Below are positions 53,849 to 62,268 of a stretch of DNA of 64,000 bases, in pieces. The stretch spans positions 153,939 through 217,938 of the forward strand of contig NZ_ATYW01000004.1 of assembly GCF_000427885.1 (NCBI RefSeq), in the 5' to 3' direction. Origin of the DNA: Glycomyces tenuis DSM 44171. Its GTDB lineage: Bacteria; Actinomycetota; Actinomycetes; Mycobacteriales; Micromonosporaceae. A program made the translations under genes and the position numbers. Within the stretch, counting starts at the first letter, position 1; every line of letters starts with the position of its first letter. The notes below the pieces were generated by a model. That model saw nothing but the letters and a program-made list of their open reading frames with translations, did no database searches and was not told the origin of the DNA.

Positions 53849-56230
53849 CTAGTGCCGCCACGACCACTCGGCCACCTCGGGGGCGTCGGTGCCGTGGACC
53901 CGCGTGTGCTCGCGGGCGGCGTGGCGGGCGTCGACCATCCGCTGCCGCAGCCCGGCCGCGTTCTGGCCCAGGCCCGGCACGCGGTCGATGACGTCCATGA
54001 CCAGGCGGTACCGGTCGAGGTCGTTGAGCATGACCATGTCGAACGGCGTGGTCGTGGTGCCCTCCTCCTTGTATCCGCGCACGTGGATGTTCCCGTGGTT
54101 GGCGCGCCGGTACGTCAGCCGGTGGATGAGCATCGGATAGCCGTGGTAGGCGAACAGGACCGGCCTGTCCCTGGTGAAGACCGTGTCGAACTGCCGGTCG
54201 CCCAGGCCGTGCGGGTGCTCGGTGTCGGGCTGGAGCCGCATCAGGTCCACCACGTTGACCACCCGCACCTTCAGCTCCGGCAGGTGCGCGCGCAGCAGGT
54301 CGGCCGCGGCGAGCACCTCCAGGGTCGGGATGTCCCCGGCGCAGGCCAGCACCACGTCGGGCGAGCGGCCGTCGTCGCTCGAGGCCCACTCCCAGATGCC
54401 CAGGCCCCGTTCGCAGTGGCGCACCGCCTCGTCCATGCCCGTGTACTGGAGCGCCGGCTGCTTGCCGGCCACGACCACGTTGACGTACTGCTTCGAGCGC
54501 AGGCAGTGATCCATCGTGGACAGGAGTGTGTTGGCGTCCGGCGGCAGGTAGACCCGCACCACGTCGGCCTTCTTGTTCATGACCAGGTCGATGAACCCCG
54601 GGTCCTGGTGCGAGAATCCGTTGTGGTCCTGGCGCCACACGTGGCTCGACAGCAGGTAGTTCAGCGAGGCGATCGGCCGCCGCCAGGAGATCTCGTCCGT
54701 CGACTCCAGCCACTTCGCGTGCTGGTTGAACATCGAGTCGACGATGTGGATGAACGCCTCGTAGGACGTGAACAGGCCGTGCCGCCCGGTCAGCAGGTAC
54801 CCCTCCAGCCAGCCCTCGCACAGGTGCTCCGAGAGGACCTCCATGACCCGCCCGTGCGGCGCCTGCCCCTCGTCGGTCGGGTACAGCTCGACCTCGTACT
54901 GCCGGTCGGTGACCTCCAGCGTGGCGCCCAGCCGGTTCGAGGCGACCTCGTCGGGCCCGAACAGGCGGAACCGGTCCGGGTTGGCGGCGATGACGTCCCG
55001 CAGCCACCCGCCGAGCGCCTTGGTCGCCTCGCCGACCGTCCGGCCGTGCCCCTCGACCTCGACGCCGTAGTCGCGGTAGTCCGGCAGGATCAGGTTCCGC
55101 AGCAGCAGCCCGCCGTTCGCGTGCGGGTTCGCGCTCATCCTGGCCTCGCCGCGAGGGGGCAGCTCCAGCAGCTCGGGGACCGGCGTGCCGGTGGCGTCGA
55201 ACAGCTCCTCCGGCCGGTAGGACCGCATCCACTCCTCCAGCGCGGCCAGGTGCTCGGGGTTGTCGCGCACCTCGGCCAGCGGCACCTGGTGCGCCCGCCA
55301 CGTGCCCTCGACCGGCACGCCGTCGACCTCGGCCGGCCCCGTCCAGCCCTTCGGGGTGCGCAGCACGATCATCGGCCAGCGCGGCCGCGGCGGGGCGACC
55401 GGGTTCCGGCGGGCCTCGGCGCGGATCTCGGCGATCCGGTCGAAGCACAGGTCCAGCGTGGCCGCCAGCTCCCGGTGCACGGCCCTCGGATCGTCGCCCT
55501 CCACCAGGAACGGCTCGTGGCCGACGCCGCGGAGGAACGACATGCGGTCCTCGTCCGGGATGCGGGCGAGCATGGTCGGGTTGGCGATCTTGTAGCCGTT
55601 GAGGTGCAGGATCGGCAGGACGGTCCCGTCCGAGACGGGATTGAGGTACACGTTCGACATCCACGAGCCGGCCAGCGGCCCCGTCTCGGCCTCGCCGTCG
55701 CCGATGACGCACGCGACCGTCAGATCGGGATTGTCGAAGGCGGCGCCGTAGGCGTGCGAGAGCGAGTACCCCAGCTCGCCTCCCTCGTGGATCGAGCCCG
55801 GCACCTCGGGCGCGCAGTGCGAGGGGATGCCGCCGGGGAAGGAGAACTGGCGGAACAGGCGCCGCAGGCCCTCCTCGGAGTGGCCCGCCGAGGGGTACAG
55901 CTCGGGATAGGTGCCCTCCAGCCACGTGTTCGCGACGATCGCGGGCCCGCCGTGGCCGGGGCCGGTCACGTAGATCATGTCGAGGTCCCGAGCCTTGATG
56001 CACCGGTTGAGGTGGGCGTATATCAGGCTCAGGCCGGGGCTGGTGCCCCAGTGGCCGAGCAGGCGCGGCTTGATGTGCTCGCGGCGCAGGGGCTCGCGAA
56101 GGAGCGGATTGTCGAGGAGGTAGATCTGGCCGACGGTCAGGTAGTTCGCGGCCCGCCAGTAGGCGTCGATCCGATCGAGCTCGTCGGCCGGCAGGGGACT
56201 TGTCCGCTGTGTCGTCTCAGTGATGCCCAT
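53849..56230 (-). CDS. xfp: Phosphoketolase (xylulose-5-P / fructose-6-P)
   Basis: 793 residues, the usual length. TPP-dependent cleavage of xylulose 5-phosphate or fructose 6-phosphate to acetyl-phosphate. Motifs: [57 protein letters not shown] (TPP-Mg), [19 protein letters not shown] and [19 protein letters not shown]. Probably monocistronic. The phosphotransacetylase starting at 63501 could use its product. Confidence 0.95.
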   Translation of the reverse strand: MGITETTQRTSPLPADELDRIDAYWRAANYLTVGQIYLLDNPLLREPLRREHIKPRLLGHWGTSPGLSLIYAHLNRCIKARDLDMIYVTGPGHGGPAIVANTWLEGTYPELYPSAGHSEEGLRRLFRQFSFPGGIPSHCAPEVPGSIHEGGELGYSLSHAYGAAFDNPDLTVACVIGDGEAETGPLAGSWMSNVYLNPVSDGTVLPILHLNGYKIANPTMLARIPDEDRMSFLRGVGHEPFLVEGDDPRAVHRELAATLDLCFDRIAEIRAEARRNPVAPPRPRWPMIVLRTPKGWTGPAEVDGVPVEGTWRAHQVPLAEVRDNPEHLAALEEWMRSYRPEELFDATGTPVPELLELPPRGEARMSANPHANGGLLLRNLILPDYRDYGVEVEGHGRTVGEATKALGGWLRDVIAANPDRFRLFGPDEVASNRLGATLEVTDRQYEVELYPTDEGQAPHGRVMEVLSEHLCEGWLEGYLLTGRHGLFTSYEAFIHIVDSMFNQHAKWLESTDEISWRRPIASLNYLLSSHVWRQDHNGFSHQDPGFIDLVMNKKADVVRVYLPPDANTLLSTMDHCLRSKQYVNVVVAGKQPALQYTGMDEAVRHCERGLGIWEWASSDDGRSPDVVLACAGDIPTLEVLAAADLLRAHLPELKVRVVNVVDLMRLQPDTEHPHGLGDRQFDTVFTRDRPVLFAYHGYPMLIHRLTYRRANHGNIHVRGYKEEGTTTTPFDMVMLNDLDRYRLVMDVIDRVPGLGQNAAGLRQRMVDARHAAREHTRVHGTDAPEVAEWSWRH

Positions 56231-56372
56231 GGCTCCGAGACTGCCGCATTCGCCGCGTGAAATAGGCGGTTCGCAAGAATTCCTCGCCCTTGCGGGTGTC
56301 GGTCGGAGCGAGGCGGAGACCGGTGGGGGAGCGGAGCCCGCACCGGCTCCGACCCGGCCGCCGCGGCGATGG

Positions 56373-56618
56373 TCAGTCGACCTCTTTGAGCATCCGCTCG
56401 ATCGTGGACACCCGGCCCTTGATCTCCGCCAGCGAGGCCTTGATCTCGACGGCGTCCATGTTGGCCTTCTCGGCCAGTTCGCGGTAGTTGGCCTCGCGGG
56501 CGGCCGAGGACTTCGCCTTCGCGGAGCTGGCCGCGTAGATGATTCCGGCGATGACGATGGCGGTGACCAGGAGGCCGAAGCCGAAGACGAAGAGCATTCC
56601 GGCGTTTGCGGCGGACAT
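56373..56618 (-). CDS. Small membrane protein with coiled coil
   Basis: 81 residues. One membrane segment (8-30, [20 protein letters not shown]) followed by a heptad-like helix ([35 protein letters not shown]). No known family. Its ATG overlaps the stop of the upstream ArsR-type regulator (TGATG), a gene pair in which the membrane protein may be the regulated product or a signalling partner. Confidence 0.75.
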   Translation of the reverse strand: MSAANAGMLFVFGFGLLVTAIVIAGIIYAASSAKAKSSAAREANYRELAEKANMDAVEIKASLAEIKGRVSTIERMLKEVD

Positions 56619-56953
56619 CAGTCGGTTTCCTTTCGGTCGGCCGGCTCGGGCAGAGTCGGCACGATTGCTTTGATGGCTTGCGGCGTGACGTGCATCGAGA
56701 ACGGCGTCGTCTCGAAGTACTTGACGGCCTTGCCGTCCTCGGACAATTCCAGCTCGCCCGACACGAGGCCGGCGGTCTGGAGCTTCTGCAGGTGCATGTG
56801 GAGCAGCGGACGGCTCATGCCGAGCTGCCGGGCCAGCAGGCTCACGTACTGCCTGCCGTCCGCGAGGGCGCCGAGGATGCGCAGGCGGTGCGGGTTCGCC
56901 AGGGCCGAGAAGATCGCCAGCACCTCCGCGCCCGTCGGGTCCTCCGAGTCCAT
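56618..56953 (-). CDS. ArsR-type winged-helix regulator
   Basis: 111 residues from ATG 56953 (AAGGA eight bases upstream; in-frame ATGs also at 56962 and 56971). The helix-turn-helix is FSALANPHRLRILGALADGR, LARQLGMSRPLLHMHLQKLQ, TAGLVSGE. No metal-binding cysteines, so it probably senses something other than metal. The operator-like palindrome lies directly upstream. Confidence 0.83.
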   Translation of the reverse strand: MDSEDPTGAEVLAIFSALANPHRLRILGALADGRQYVSLLARQLGMSRPLLHMHLQKLQTAGLVSGELELSEDGKAVKYFETTPFSMHVTPQAIKAIVPTLPEPADRKETD

Positions 56954-56971
56954 GTCAACCATCCTTCTCAT

Positions 56972-56991
56972 ATGTAAGGAAATTCTTACAT
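56972..56991 (-). promoter_or_regulatory. Palindrome upstream of the ArsR-type gene
   Basis: ATGTAAG-N6-CTTACAT in an AT-rich gap between the divergent ArsR-type and GNAT genes; 18 of 20 positions symmetric. Likely autoregulatory site, possibly also acting on the GNAT side. Confidence 0.6.
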
Positions 56992-57061
56992 GTGTCAGGA
57001 CGTGCAGTCAACTTCGGGTAATTCGTTTGCCGGTGAGGCTCACCACGATGAGAATCGGATC

Positions 57062-57745
57062 ATGCTCAGCGACCACCTTCCGATCTACAAGCTTCGGCTC
57101 CGCACTGAACGTCTCGAGTTGCGCCTGCCCGACCTCGAGGAGCTCGGCAGGCTGGCCGACGCCGCCGCTGACGGCATCCACGACCCCGACTTCATGCCCT
57201 TCCTCTTCCCCTGGACCGACACCACGCCCGAGGGGCGGGGCCGCAGCGTCGCGCTGTGGTGCCACAGGGTCATCGGCCGCTGGGCGAACGACGACTGGCA
57301 GATCCCCTTCACGGTCTTCCACGAGGGGGAGCCCATCGGCATCCAAGAGCTCGGCGGCAAGCAGTTCGCCCTCTCGCGCGAGGTCTCCACCGGCTCGTGG
57401 ATGGGGCTCGCCTACCAGGGCAAGGGCCTCGGCACCGAGATGCGCGCCGCCGTCCTCCACTTCGCCTTCGCCGGCCTCGGCGCCGACTGGGCCACCAGCG
57501 CCTCCTTCGACGGCAACGAGGCATCGGCCGGGGTCTCGCGCAGGCTCGGCTACAAGGGCGACGGCGTCGAGTACCACATCGTCCAAGGCGAACGGCGCCT
57601 CGACTGGCGCTGGCGGCTCAGCCGCGAGGACTGGGAGGCGAACCGCCGCCACGAGGTCGCGATCGAAGGGCTCGACGAGGATGTCCTCGAGATGCTCGGC
57701 ATGGCCGAGGAGAAGGACCCCGAAGGCCCCCTGAACGAGGATTGA
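57062..57745 (+). CDS. GNAT-family N-acetyltransferase, RimJ/RimL type
   Basis: 227 residues from ATG 57062. LRTERLELRLPDLEELGRLA is the RimJ/L-like start; the acetyl-CoA loop is GLAYQGKGLGTEMRAAVLHF and ATSASFDGNEASAGVSRRLG follows. An upstream in-frame start (56990) exists without support. The acceptor is unknown. Confidence 0.83.
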   Translation: MLSDHLPIYKLRLRTERLELRLPDLEELGRLADAAADGIHDPDFMPFLFPWTDTTPEGRGRSVALWCHRVIGRWANDDWQIPFTVFHEGEPIGIQELGGKQFALSREVSTGSWMGLAYQGKGLGTEMRAAVLHFAFAGLGADWATSASFDGNEASAGVSRRLGYKGDGVEYHIVQGERRLDWRWRLSREDWEANRRHEVAIEGLDEDVLEMLGMAEEKDPEGPLNED

Positions 57746-57792
57746 ACCGTGCGCTAGAGTATGAATCGCTCGCGGCGATACGCCGACGAGGT

Positions 57793-57865
57793 GCGGACGT
57801 AGCGCAGTTGGTAGCGCGACACCTTGCCAAGGTGTAGGTCGCCGGTTCGATCCCGGTCGTCCGCT
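57793..57865 (+). tRNA. tRNA-Gly (GCC), second copy
   Basis: 73 nt, identical to 22344-22416: acceptor GCGGACG/CGTCCGC, anticodon GCC in TTGCCAA, T-arm GCCGG/CCGGT. CCA not encoded. Confidence 0.97.
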
Positions 57866-57881
57866 CAATCGAATGTGAAGG

Positions 57882-57909
57882 AAAGCCCGGCGGTGTCGCC
57901 GGGCTTTTC
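57882..57909 (+). terminator. Terminator after tRNA-Gly
   Basis: AAAGCCCGGCG-GTGT-CGCCGGGCTTT followed by further T, a strong intrinsic terminator between the intact tRNA-Gly and the variant copy. Confidence 0.85.
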
Positions 57910-57938
57910 GCGTGTCGGCCGTGGATGGTGTGCTCGGG

Positions 57939-58036
57939 GCGGCCGTAGCGCAGTTGGCGGTGCCGTTTGCAGCACTTCGTGCTGGTGCGACACCTTGCCA
58001 AGGTGTAGGTCGCCGGTTCGATCCCGGTCGTCCGCT
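57939..58036 (+). tRNA. tRNA-Gly-like gene with a hairpin inserted in the D-loop
   Basis: 98 nt. From the anticodon arm to the 3' end (anticodon GCC, T-arm, CGTCCGC) it equals the two normal tRNA-Gly genes. The D-loop is 33 nt instead of 8: a net 25-nt insertion containing hairpin CAGCAC-TTC-GTGCTG (57970-57984). The D-stem still pairs (GCGC/GTGC with one G-U). The acceptor has one mismatch (GCGGCCG against CGTCCGC, C5-U68). It has its own terminator. Either a damaged tRNA gene or a processed or non-canonical RNA. Confidence 0.75.
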
Positions 58037-58040
58037 CAAA

Positions 58041-58080
58041 CGAAAAAGAGCGGCACCCGACCGGGTGCCGCTCTTTTTCG
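58041..58080. terminator. Perfect bidirectional terminator
   Basis: 18-bp arms (58041-58058 and 58063-58080) starting CGAAAAAGAGCGGCACCC, loop GACC, with A/T runs on both outer sides. It ends transcription of the variant tRNA gene and of the convergent TetR gene. Confidence 0.9.
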
Positions 58081-58083
58081 TTC

Positions 58084-58725
58084 TCACTTCGCCTGCTTCG
58101 GCACCCACCGGGCGCCCATCTCCTCCTCGCTCGGCGCCGAGCTCGGCAGCGGCCCCGCTCCCGGTGCGCGCAGCGCCTCCAAGTACAGCTCCAGCGCGCG
58201 CAGCCGCAGTTCCCGCGTCCGCTCGGCGTCCCCGAGGCTGATCGAGGAGACCGACTCGGTGACCAGCGCCAGATCCCCGTTCTCGACGTCCTCGCGCAGC
58301 ACCCCGGCGTCCTTGACCCGCGCGAGCAGCGCCCGGTTGAGCTCGTCGGCCGCCACCGCCGCCTCGAACATGTCCGACGTCGGCGTGAACGTCCCGGCCA
58401 GCCGCACCGTGATCGACGGCGTGTCGGCCACCACGACCTTCCGCAGGAACTCGCGGAACGCCCCCCACAGGTCCCCCTCGGACTCCAGCGCCTCGCGGAC
58501 CAGCTCCGTGTACCGCGCCAGCCCGTCACCGCACAGCTTGCGCAGCAGGTCCTCCTTGCTCGGATACCGCCGGTACAGGGCGCTGATCCCGACGCCCGCC
58601 AACTTGGCGACCTCGGCGATCGGCGCCTCGGGATCGGCCACGAACACCTCGCGGGCGGCTTCGAGAATGAGCTTGTCGTTGCGGGCGGCCTGGGCCTTTC
58701 GCCCGCTGAGCGGCTTGTCGTTCAT
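58084..58725 (-). CDS. TetR-family regulator
   Basis: 213 residues from ATG 58725 (AGGA eight bases upstream; GTG 58731 possible). DNA-binding domain ILEAAREVFVADPEAPIAEV, AKLAGVGISALYRRYPSKED. Downstream of the MFS exporter on the same strand, with a 128-bp gap that holds an inverted repeat; likely represses both genes. Confidence 0.85.
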   Translation of the reverse strand: MNDKPLSGRKAQAARNDKLILEAAREVFVADPEAPIAEVAKLAGVGISALYRRYPSKEDLLRKLCGDGLARYTELVREALESEGDLWGAFREFLRKVVVADTPSITVRLAGTFTPTSDMFEAAVAADELNRALLARVKDAGVLREDVENGDLALVTESVSSISLGDAERTRELRLRALELYLEALRAPGAGPLPSSAPSEEEMGARWVPKQAK

Positions 58726-58740
58726 GAGCACATCCTAACC

Positions 58741-58760
58741 GGAACAGAGTATTTTGTTCT
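58741..58760 (-). promoter_or_regulatory. Inverted repeat before the TetR gene
   Basis: GGAACA-N8-TGTTCT in an AT-rich patch 15 bp upstream of the start. It resembles the GGAA-N7-TTCC boxes at the MFS promoter, so it is probably an autoregulatory TetR site. Confidence 0.5.
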
Positions 58761-58853
58761 GAAACTGGTACGGCCGTGCCGATGTACGGTCCGCAAGCTC
58801 ACCGAGCGCGCCGCGGGCCCGTACGGGCCCGCGGCACGCCAGAGGCGATCGCG

Positions 58854-60323
58854 CTACCGCTCCTCGCGGGCCCGCTTCGGCAGCCCGAAGACCACCGCGA
58901 AGGCCACCGCGGTCAGTGCGATCGTGACGCCGGTGATCGTCTGCGCCGCCGACATCGCCTCGGCCTCGCCGCCGCCGATCGTGAACCGGCCGAAGAAGAT
59001 CGTCCCAAGACCGGCGACCCCGAGGGCCGCGGCCCCCTGCTGGAACGACTCGAGCAGGCCCGAAGCCGAACCGATCTCGTGGTCCTCCAGGTCGCCGACG
59101 ATGATCCCGAACAGCGGCACGAAGATCATGCCCATGCCGATCCCGTACACCAGCAGCGCCGGGGACAGCGCCCACGGGCCCGGTGCCGAGCCGGCACCGA
59201 ACTGGAGGTACAGCACCGCGAGGCCGATCGCCATCCCCGCCAGCCCGACGTGGAGGATCTTCCGGCCGAGCCTCGGCGCGAGACCCGCGCTGGCGCCGGA
59301 GCCGATGAACGCGCCGACCGCCCAGGCGGCCATCGCCAGGCTGGCCTTCAGCGGGCTGAAGCCCAGCCCGAGCTGGAGGAACAGGCCCACGGCCAGGGAG
59401 AAGCCGGTCACGGCCCCGAAGAAGACGACCACGAACGCGATGCCCGAGGTGTAGGAGCGCTTGGTGAAGACGCTCAGCTCGATGAGCGCGGTCTTGCCCG
59501 AACGCGAGCGCCGGAGCTGGCCGAGGGCGAACAGGCCCAGGACCGGGACCGAGGCCACGAGCATCGCCGCCGTCCACGCGGGCCAGCCCAGCTCGCGGCC
59601 CTCGACGAGCGGCACCAGCAGCAGGCACATCCCCGTGGCGGCCACGAGCGCGCCGCCCAGGTCGAGCCGCAGTCCCTTGAGGCTCGGGGCCCCGGCGGGC
59701 AGCACCTTGGCGCCCAAGACGAGCGCGGCCAGGCCCAGCGGCAGGTTCATCAGGAAGATCGAGCGCCAGCCGGTGCCGAAGAGGTCGGCGTCGACGAGCA
59801 GCCCGGCCACGACGGGGCCGCCGATCGAGGCGAGCCCGATGAGCGGGCCGAAGACCGCGTAGGCCTTGCCGAGCTCGCGCCCGAACATGTCCCGGATGAG
59901 TCCGAAGCACTGCGGGACCATGATCGCCGCGAACGCGCCCTGGACGGCCCGCGAGGCGAGCAGCACCTCGATCGACTGGGCCGCCCCGCACGCGAGGGAG
60001 GCCGCGAGGAATCCGACCAGGCCGACCATGAGCACCCGCTTGCGGCCGAACATGTCGCCGAGGCGGCCGCCGGTGAGCAGGCCGATCGCGAGCGCGAGGG
60101 TGTATCCGGCGGCGAGCCACTGGATGGTGGCGGCGGTGCCGCCGAGTTCGGCGCGGATCGAGGGGGCCGCGACGTTGACGATCGAGGCGTCGAGGAGGTT
60201 GAGCAGAGTCGCGGCGAGGAGCGCGGCCAGGCCCCACCAGCGGCGGGGGAAACGGCTCGCGGTGCCCTCCTCGGGCGGGGCCGCCGCTGTCGCGACGGGG
60301 TCGGCTTCGAGCGTGGCTGTCAT
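58854..60323 (-). CDS. MFS exporter, 14-TM DHA2 (EmrB/QacA) type
   Basis: 489 residues from ATG 60323 (GGAGG five bases upstream). Motif C-like and family motifs are visible: LLNLLDASIVNVAAPSIRAE, QWLAAGYTLALAIGLLTGGR, LGDMFGRKRVLMVGLVGFL, GGPVVAGLLV. Likely exports drugs or metabolites with proton antiport. Controlled by the adjacent TetR protein through the boxes at 60360-60402. Confidence 0.9.
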   Translation of the reverse strand: MTATLEADPVATAAAPPEEGTASRFPRRWWGLAALLAATLLNLLDASIVNVAAPSIRAELGGTAATIQWLAAGYTLALAIGLLTGGRLGDMFGRKRVLMVGLVGFLAASLACGAAQSIEVLLASRAVQGAFAAIMVPQCFGLIRDMFGRELGKAYAVFGPLIGLASIGGPVVAGLLVDADLFGTGWRSIFLMNLPLGLAALVLGAKVLPAGAPSLKGLRLDLGGALVAATGMCLLLVPLVEGRELGWPAWTAAMLVASVPVLGLFALGQLRRSRSGKTALIELSVFTKRSYTSGIAFVVVFFGAVTGFSLAVGLFLQLGLGFSPLKASLAMAAWAVGAFIGSGASAGLAPRLGRKILHVGLAGMAIGLAVLYLQFGAGSAPGPWALSPALLVYGIGMGMIFVPLFGIIVGDLEDHEIGSASGLLESFQQGAAALGVAGLGTIFFGRFTIGGGEAEAMSAAQTITGVTIALTAVAFAVVFGLPKRAREER

Positions 60324-60359
60324 GGACGCCTCCGGGGTCTGGTCCGAATCCATCGGAAC

Positions 60360-60402
60360 GGAACGTTTGATTCCATTATAACAGACCGGAATGATCCGTT
60401 CC
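60360..60402 (-). promoter_or_regulatory. MFS promoter flanked by two TetR boxes
   Basis: A perfect -10 TATAAT (60380-60375 on the minus strand) sits between two 15-bp boxes of form GGAA-N7-TTCC: GGAACGTTTGATTCC (60360-60374) and GGAATGATCCGTTCC (60388-60402). The second overlaps the expected -35. Strong promoter, tightly repressible. Confidence 0.7.
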
Positions 60403-60472
60403 ATTCAAGGACTGAAACATCCCACCGCGGATCGAAGACCGAGGTCCGGGCGGTCCAGAGGCCGCCCGGAGA

Positions 60473-60655
60473 TCAGCTCTGCTCGCCCGAACCCAGGTAA
60501 CCGAAGATGATGATCATCGCGACCGCGGCGATCACCAGCCACAGCGTCGCGCGGCGGAACTTGTGCCGCGCCCCGGGGGAGAACCACATGATGGCCGCGA
60601 TGATGAGCAGGACTCCTACCGCCACACCGGGAGCGGCGTTCAAACCTTCGTTCAT
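60473..60655 (-). CDS. Small two-TM membrane protein
   Basis: 60 residues, with GGAGG five bases before ATG. Two membrane helices: GVAVGVLLIIAAIMWF and TLWLVIAAVAMIIIFGYLGS, joined by a basic loop (SPGARHKFRRA). Function unknown; positioned between the MFS promoter and the tnpB remnant. Confidence 0.7.
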   Translation of the reverse strand: MNEGLNAAPGVAVGVLLIIAAIMWFSPGARHKFRRATLWLVIAAVAMIIIFGYLGSGEQS

Positions 60656-60674
60656 CGGCCCCTCCGCGTGGAAA

Positions 60675-60701
60675 CCCCGTCTTTCAAGGCGGGGAGGAAA
60701 C
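60675..60701 (+). other. TnpB-element-like hairpin on the left of tnpB
   Basis: CCCCGTCTT-TC-AAGGCGGGG (nine pairs, one G-U) followed by AGGAAAC. It has the form of the right-end hairpins of IS200/IS605-type tnpB elements, yet lies 70 bp before the tnpB start. It may be the trace of a second element or of this element's left end. Confidence 0.45.
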
Positions 60702-60771
60702 GTGGGTGGTCGCCCGCTCGTGGTCCCGCGAAGCGGGATTGGGAGTCGGTCGAGTGTCGTACCCGACGGAT

Positions 60772-61932
60772 ATGGTCGTTGTCGTGCATCTTCGGTATTC
60801 CTTTCGGATCTACCCGACCCGTCCTCAGCGTCAGGCGTTGGCGAGGGCGTTCGGGTGTGTTCGGACGGTCTACAACGACGCCGTGGCCGCGCGCGGGGCC
60901 GCGCACGAGGCCGGAGCGAAGTGCCCTTCCGCGGTCGCGCTCGCCAAGTCCTTGATCACGGACGCGAAGCAGACCCCCGAGCGGGCCTGGCTCGGCGAGG
61001 TGTCGGTGGTGCCGTTGCAACAGACGCTGCGACACCGCGACCGGGCGTAGCGGAACTTCTTCGATTCCCGGTCCGGCAGGCGCCGGGGTGCGAGGGCGGG
61101 GCCGCCACGATTCAAGCGCCGGTCGGGCACGCAGACGGCCGAGTACACCAGGCGCGGGTTCCGTCTCAAAGGCAACGGCCGCCTGTACGTGGCGAAAGTC
61201 GGTGACCTCAAGGTGGCCTGGTCCCGGGAACTGCCCGCCGAGCCCTCCAGTGTGACGGTCGTCAAGACCGTCACCGGGAAGTATTACGCGTCGTTCGTCG
61301 TCGCGGTCGACGATGGCGCGGAATTGCTCGAACCGCTTGGCGACCCCGACGCGGAGACCGGGATCGATCTCGGTCTCAAGTCGTTCGCGGTGCTGCGCGG
61401 CGGCAAGGTGATCGAGTCGCCGAAGTTCTTGCGCACGATGGAACGGAGGCTGAAGAAGGCACGGCGGTCGCTCTCGCGCAGGCAGCGAGGCGGCAAGAAC
61501 CGCCAGAAGGCGCGGCCGGCTCTTGCGCGTCTTCACGAGAAGGCCAGGAACCAGCGGGACGATTGGCTGAACAAGCAGGTCAAGGCACTGGTGAGCGAGA
61601 ACCGAGCTCTCTACGTCGAAGAGCTGCATGTGGCAGGGCCGGCGAAGTCCCGCATGGCCAAGTCGGTGCAGGACGCGGCATTCGGGATGTTCCTGTCCCG
61701 GCTTGAAGCCAAGACCCGACGTGCGGGGCGCACGTTCGTGAAGATCGACCGATACTTCCCGTCCACTCGCCTGTGTTCGGCGTGCGGTGCCCTGACCGGA
61801 CCCAAGGGACTCGACGGTCTCGGTATCCGTCGGTGGGAGTGCGGGGCGTTCCACGACCGGGACGCGAATGCCGAGATCGACATCAGGCGCGAAGGCCGGC
61901 GCCTGGTGGCCGCGGGACACGCGGACACCTGA
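60772..61932 (+). pseudogene. tnpB: tnpB-type RNA-guided nuclease pseudogene (IS200/IS605 or IS607 accessory gene)
   Basis: One reading frame interrupted by TAG at 61048-61050 (RHRDRA-stop-RNFFDS, where Tyr is expected). The N-part RYSFRIYPTRPQRQALARAF and the C-part GIDLGLKSFAVL (first Asp), LYVEELHVAG (Glu) and HDRDANAEIDI (last Asp) keep the RuvC triad. The zinc finger has CSACG but then WECGAFHDRD, three residues short of the usual CPECG form, so one Cys is lost. The frame closes early at 61930 while homology-like sequence (NACGGPVRPG) continues. Inactive unless the TAG is read through. Confidence 0.85.
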
Positions 61933-62067
61933 AACGCCTGCGGAGGGCCGGTGAGACCGGGGAGACCCGGCGCGGCCCGTCGAAACAGGAACCCACCCGT
62001 AGCCGGGACGCCACGCGCGGACCGCAAGCCGGGAATTCGCCGCCTTCAGGCGGGTGGAGGAAGTCAA
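61933..62067 (+). ncRNA. Right end of the tnpB element, omega-RNA-like scaffold
   Basis: Ends in CCGCC-TTCA-GGCGG hairpin then GTGGAGGAAGTCAA (62067), the standard right end of tnpB elements, which in known cases forms the 3' scaffold of the guide (omega) RNA, with the guide read from flanking DNA after GTCAA. Here it is a relic beside a broken tnpB. Confidence 0.5.
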
Positions 62068-62268
62068 ATGGCAGACCAATCACGTCAGGGGGCAACCGTC
62101 TGTTGATATCGTGCCAGACAGGCCGGTTTCGCATGAGAGGTGACACAGCCCCCCACCGCTGTGGCGACACCCGGCGGCCATGGCACTACTCTTCGGCCGC
62201 GAGCACCGGTCCGGAACAGGACGTGCCCATGCACGGCTCGCAAGCTTCGCCATGGTCGGGAGGACCAC

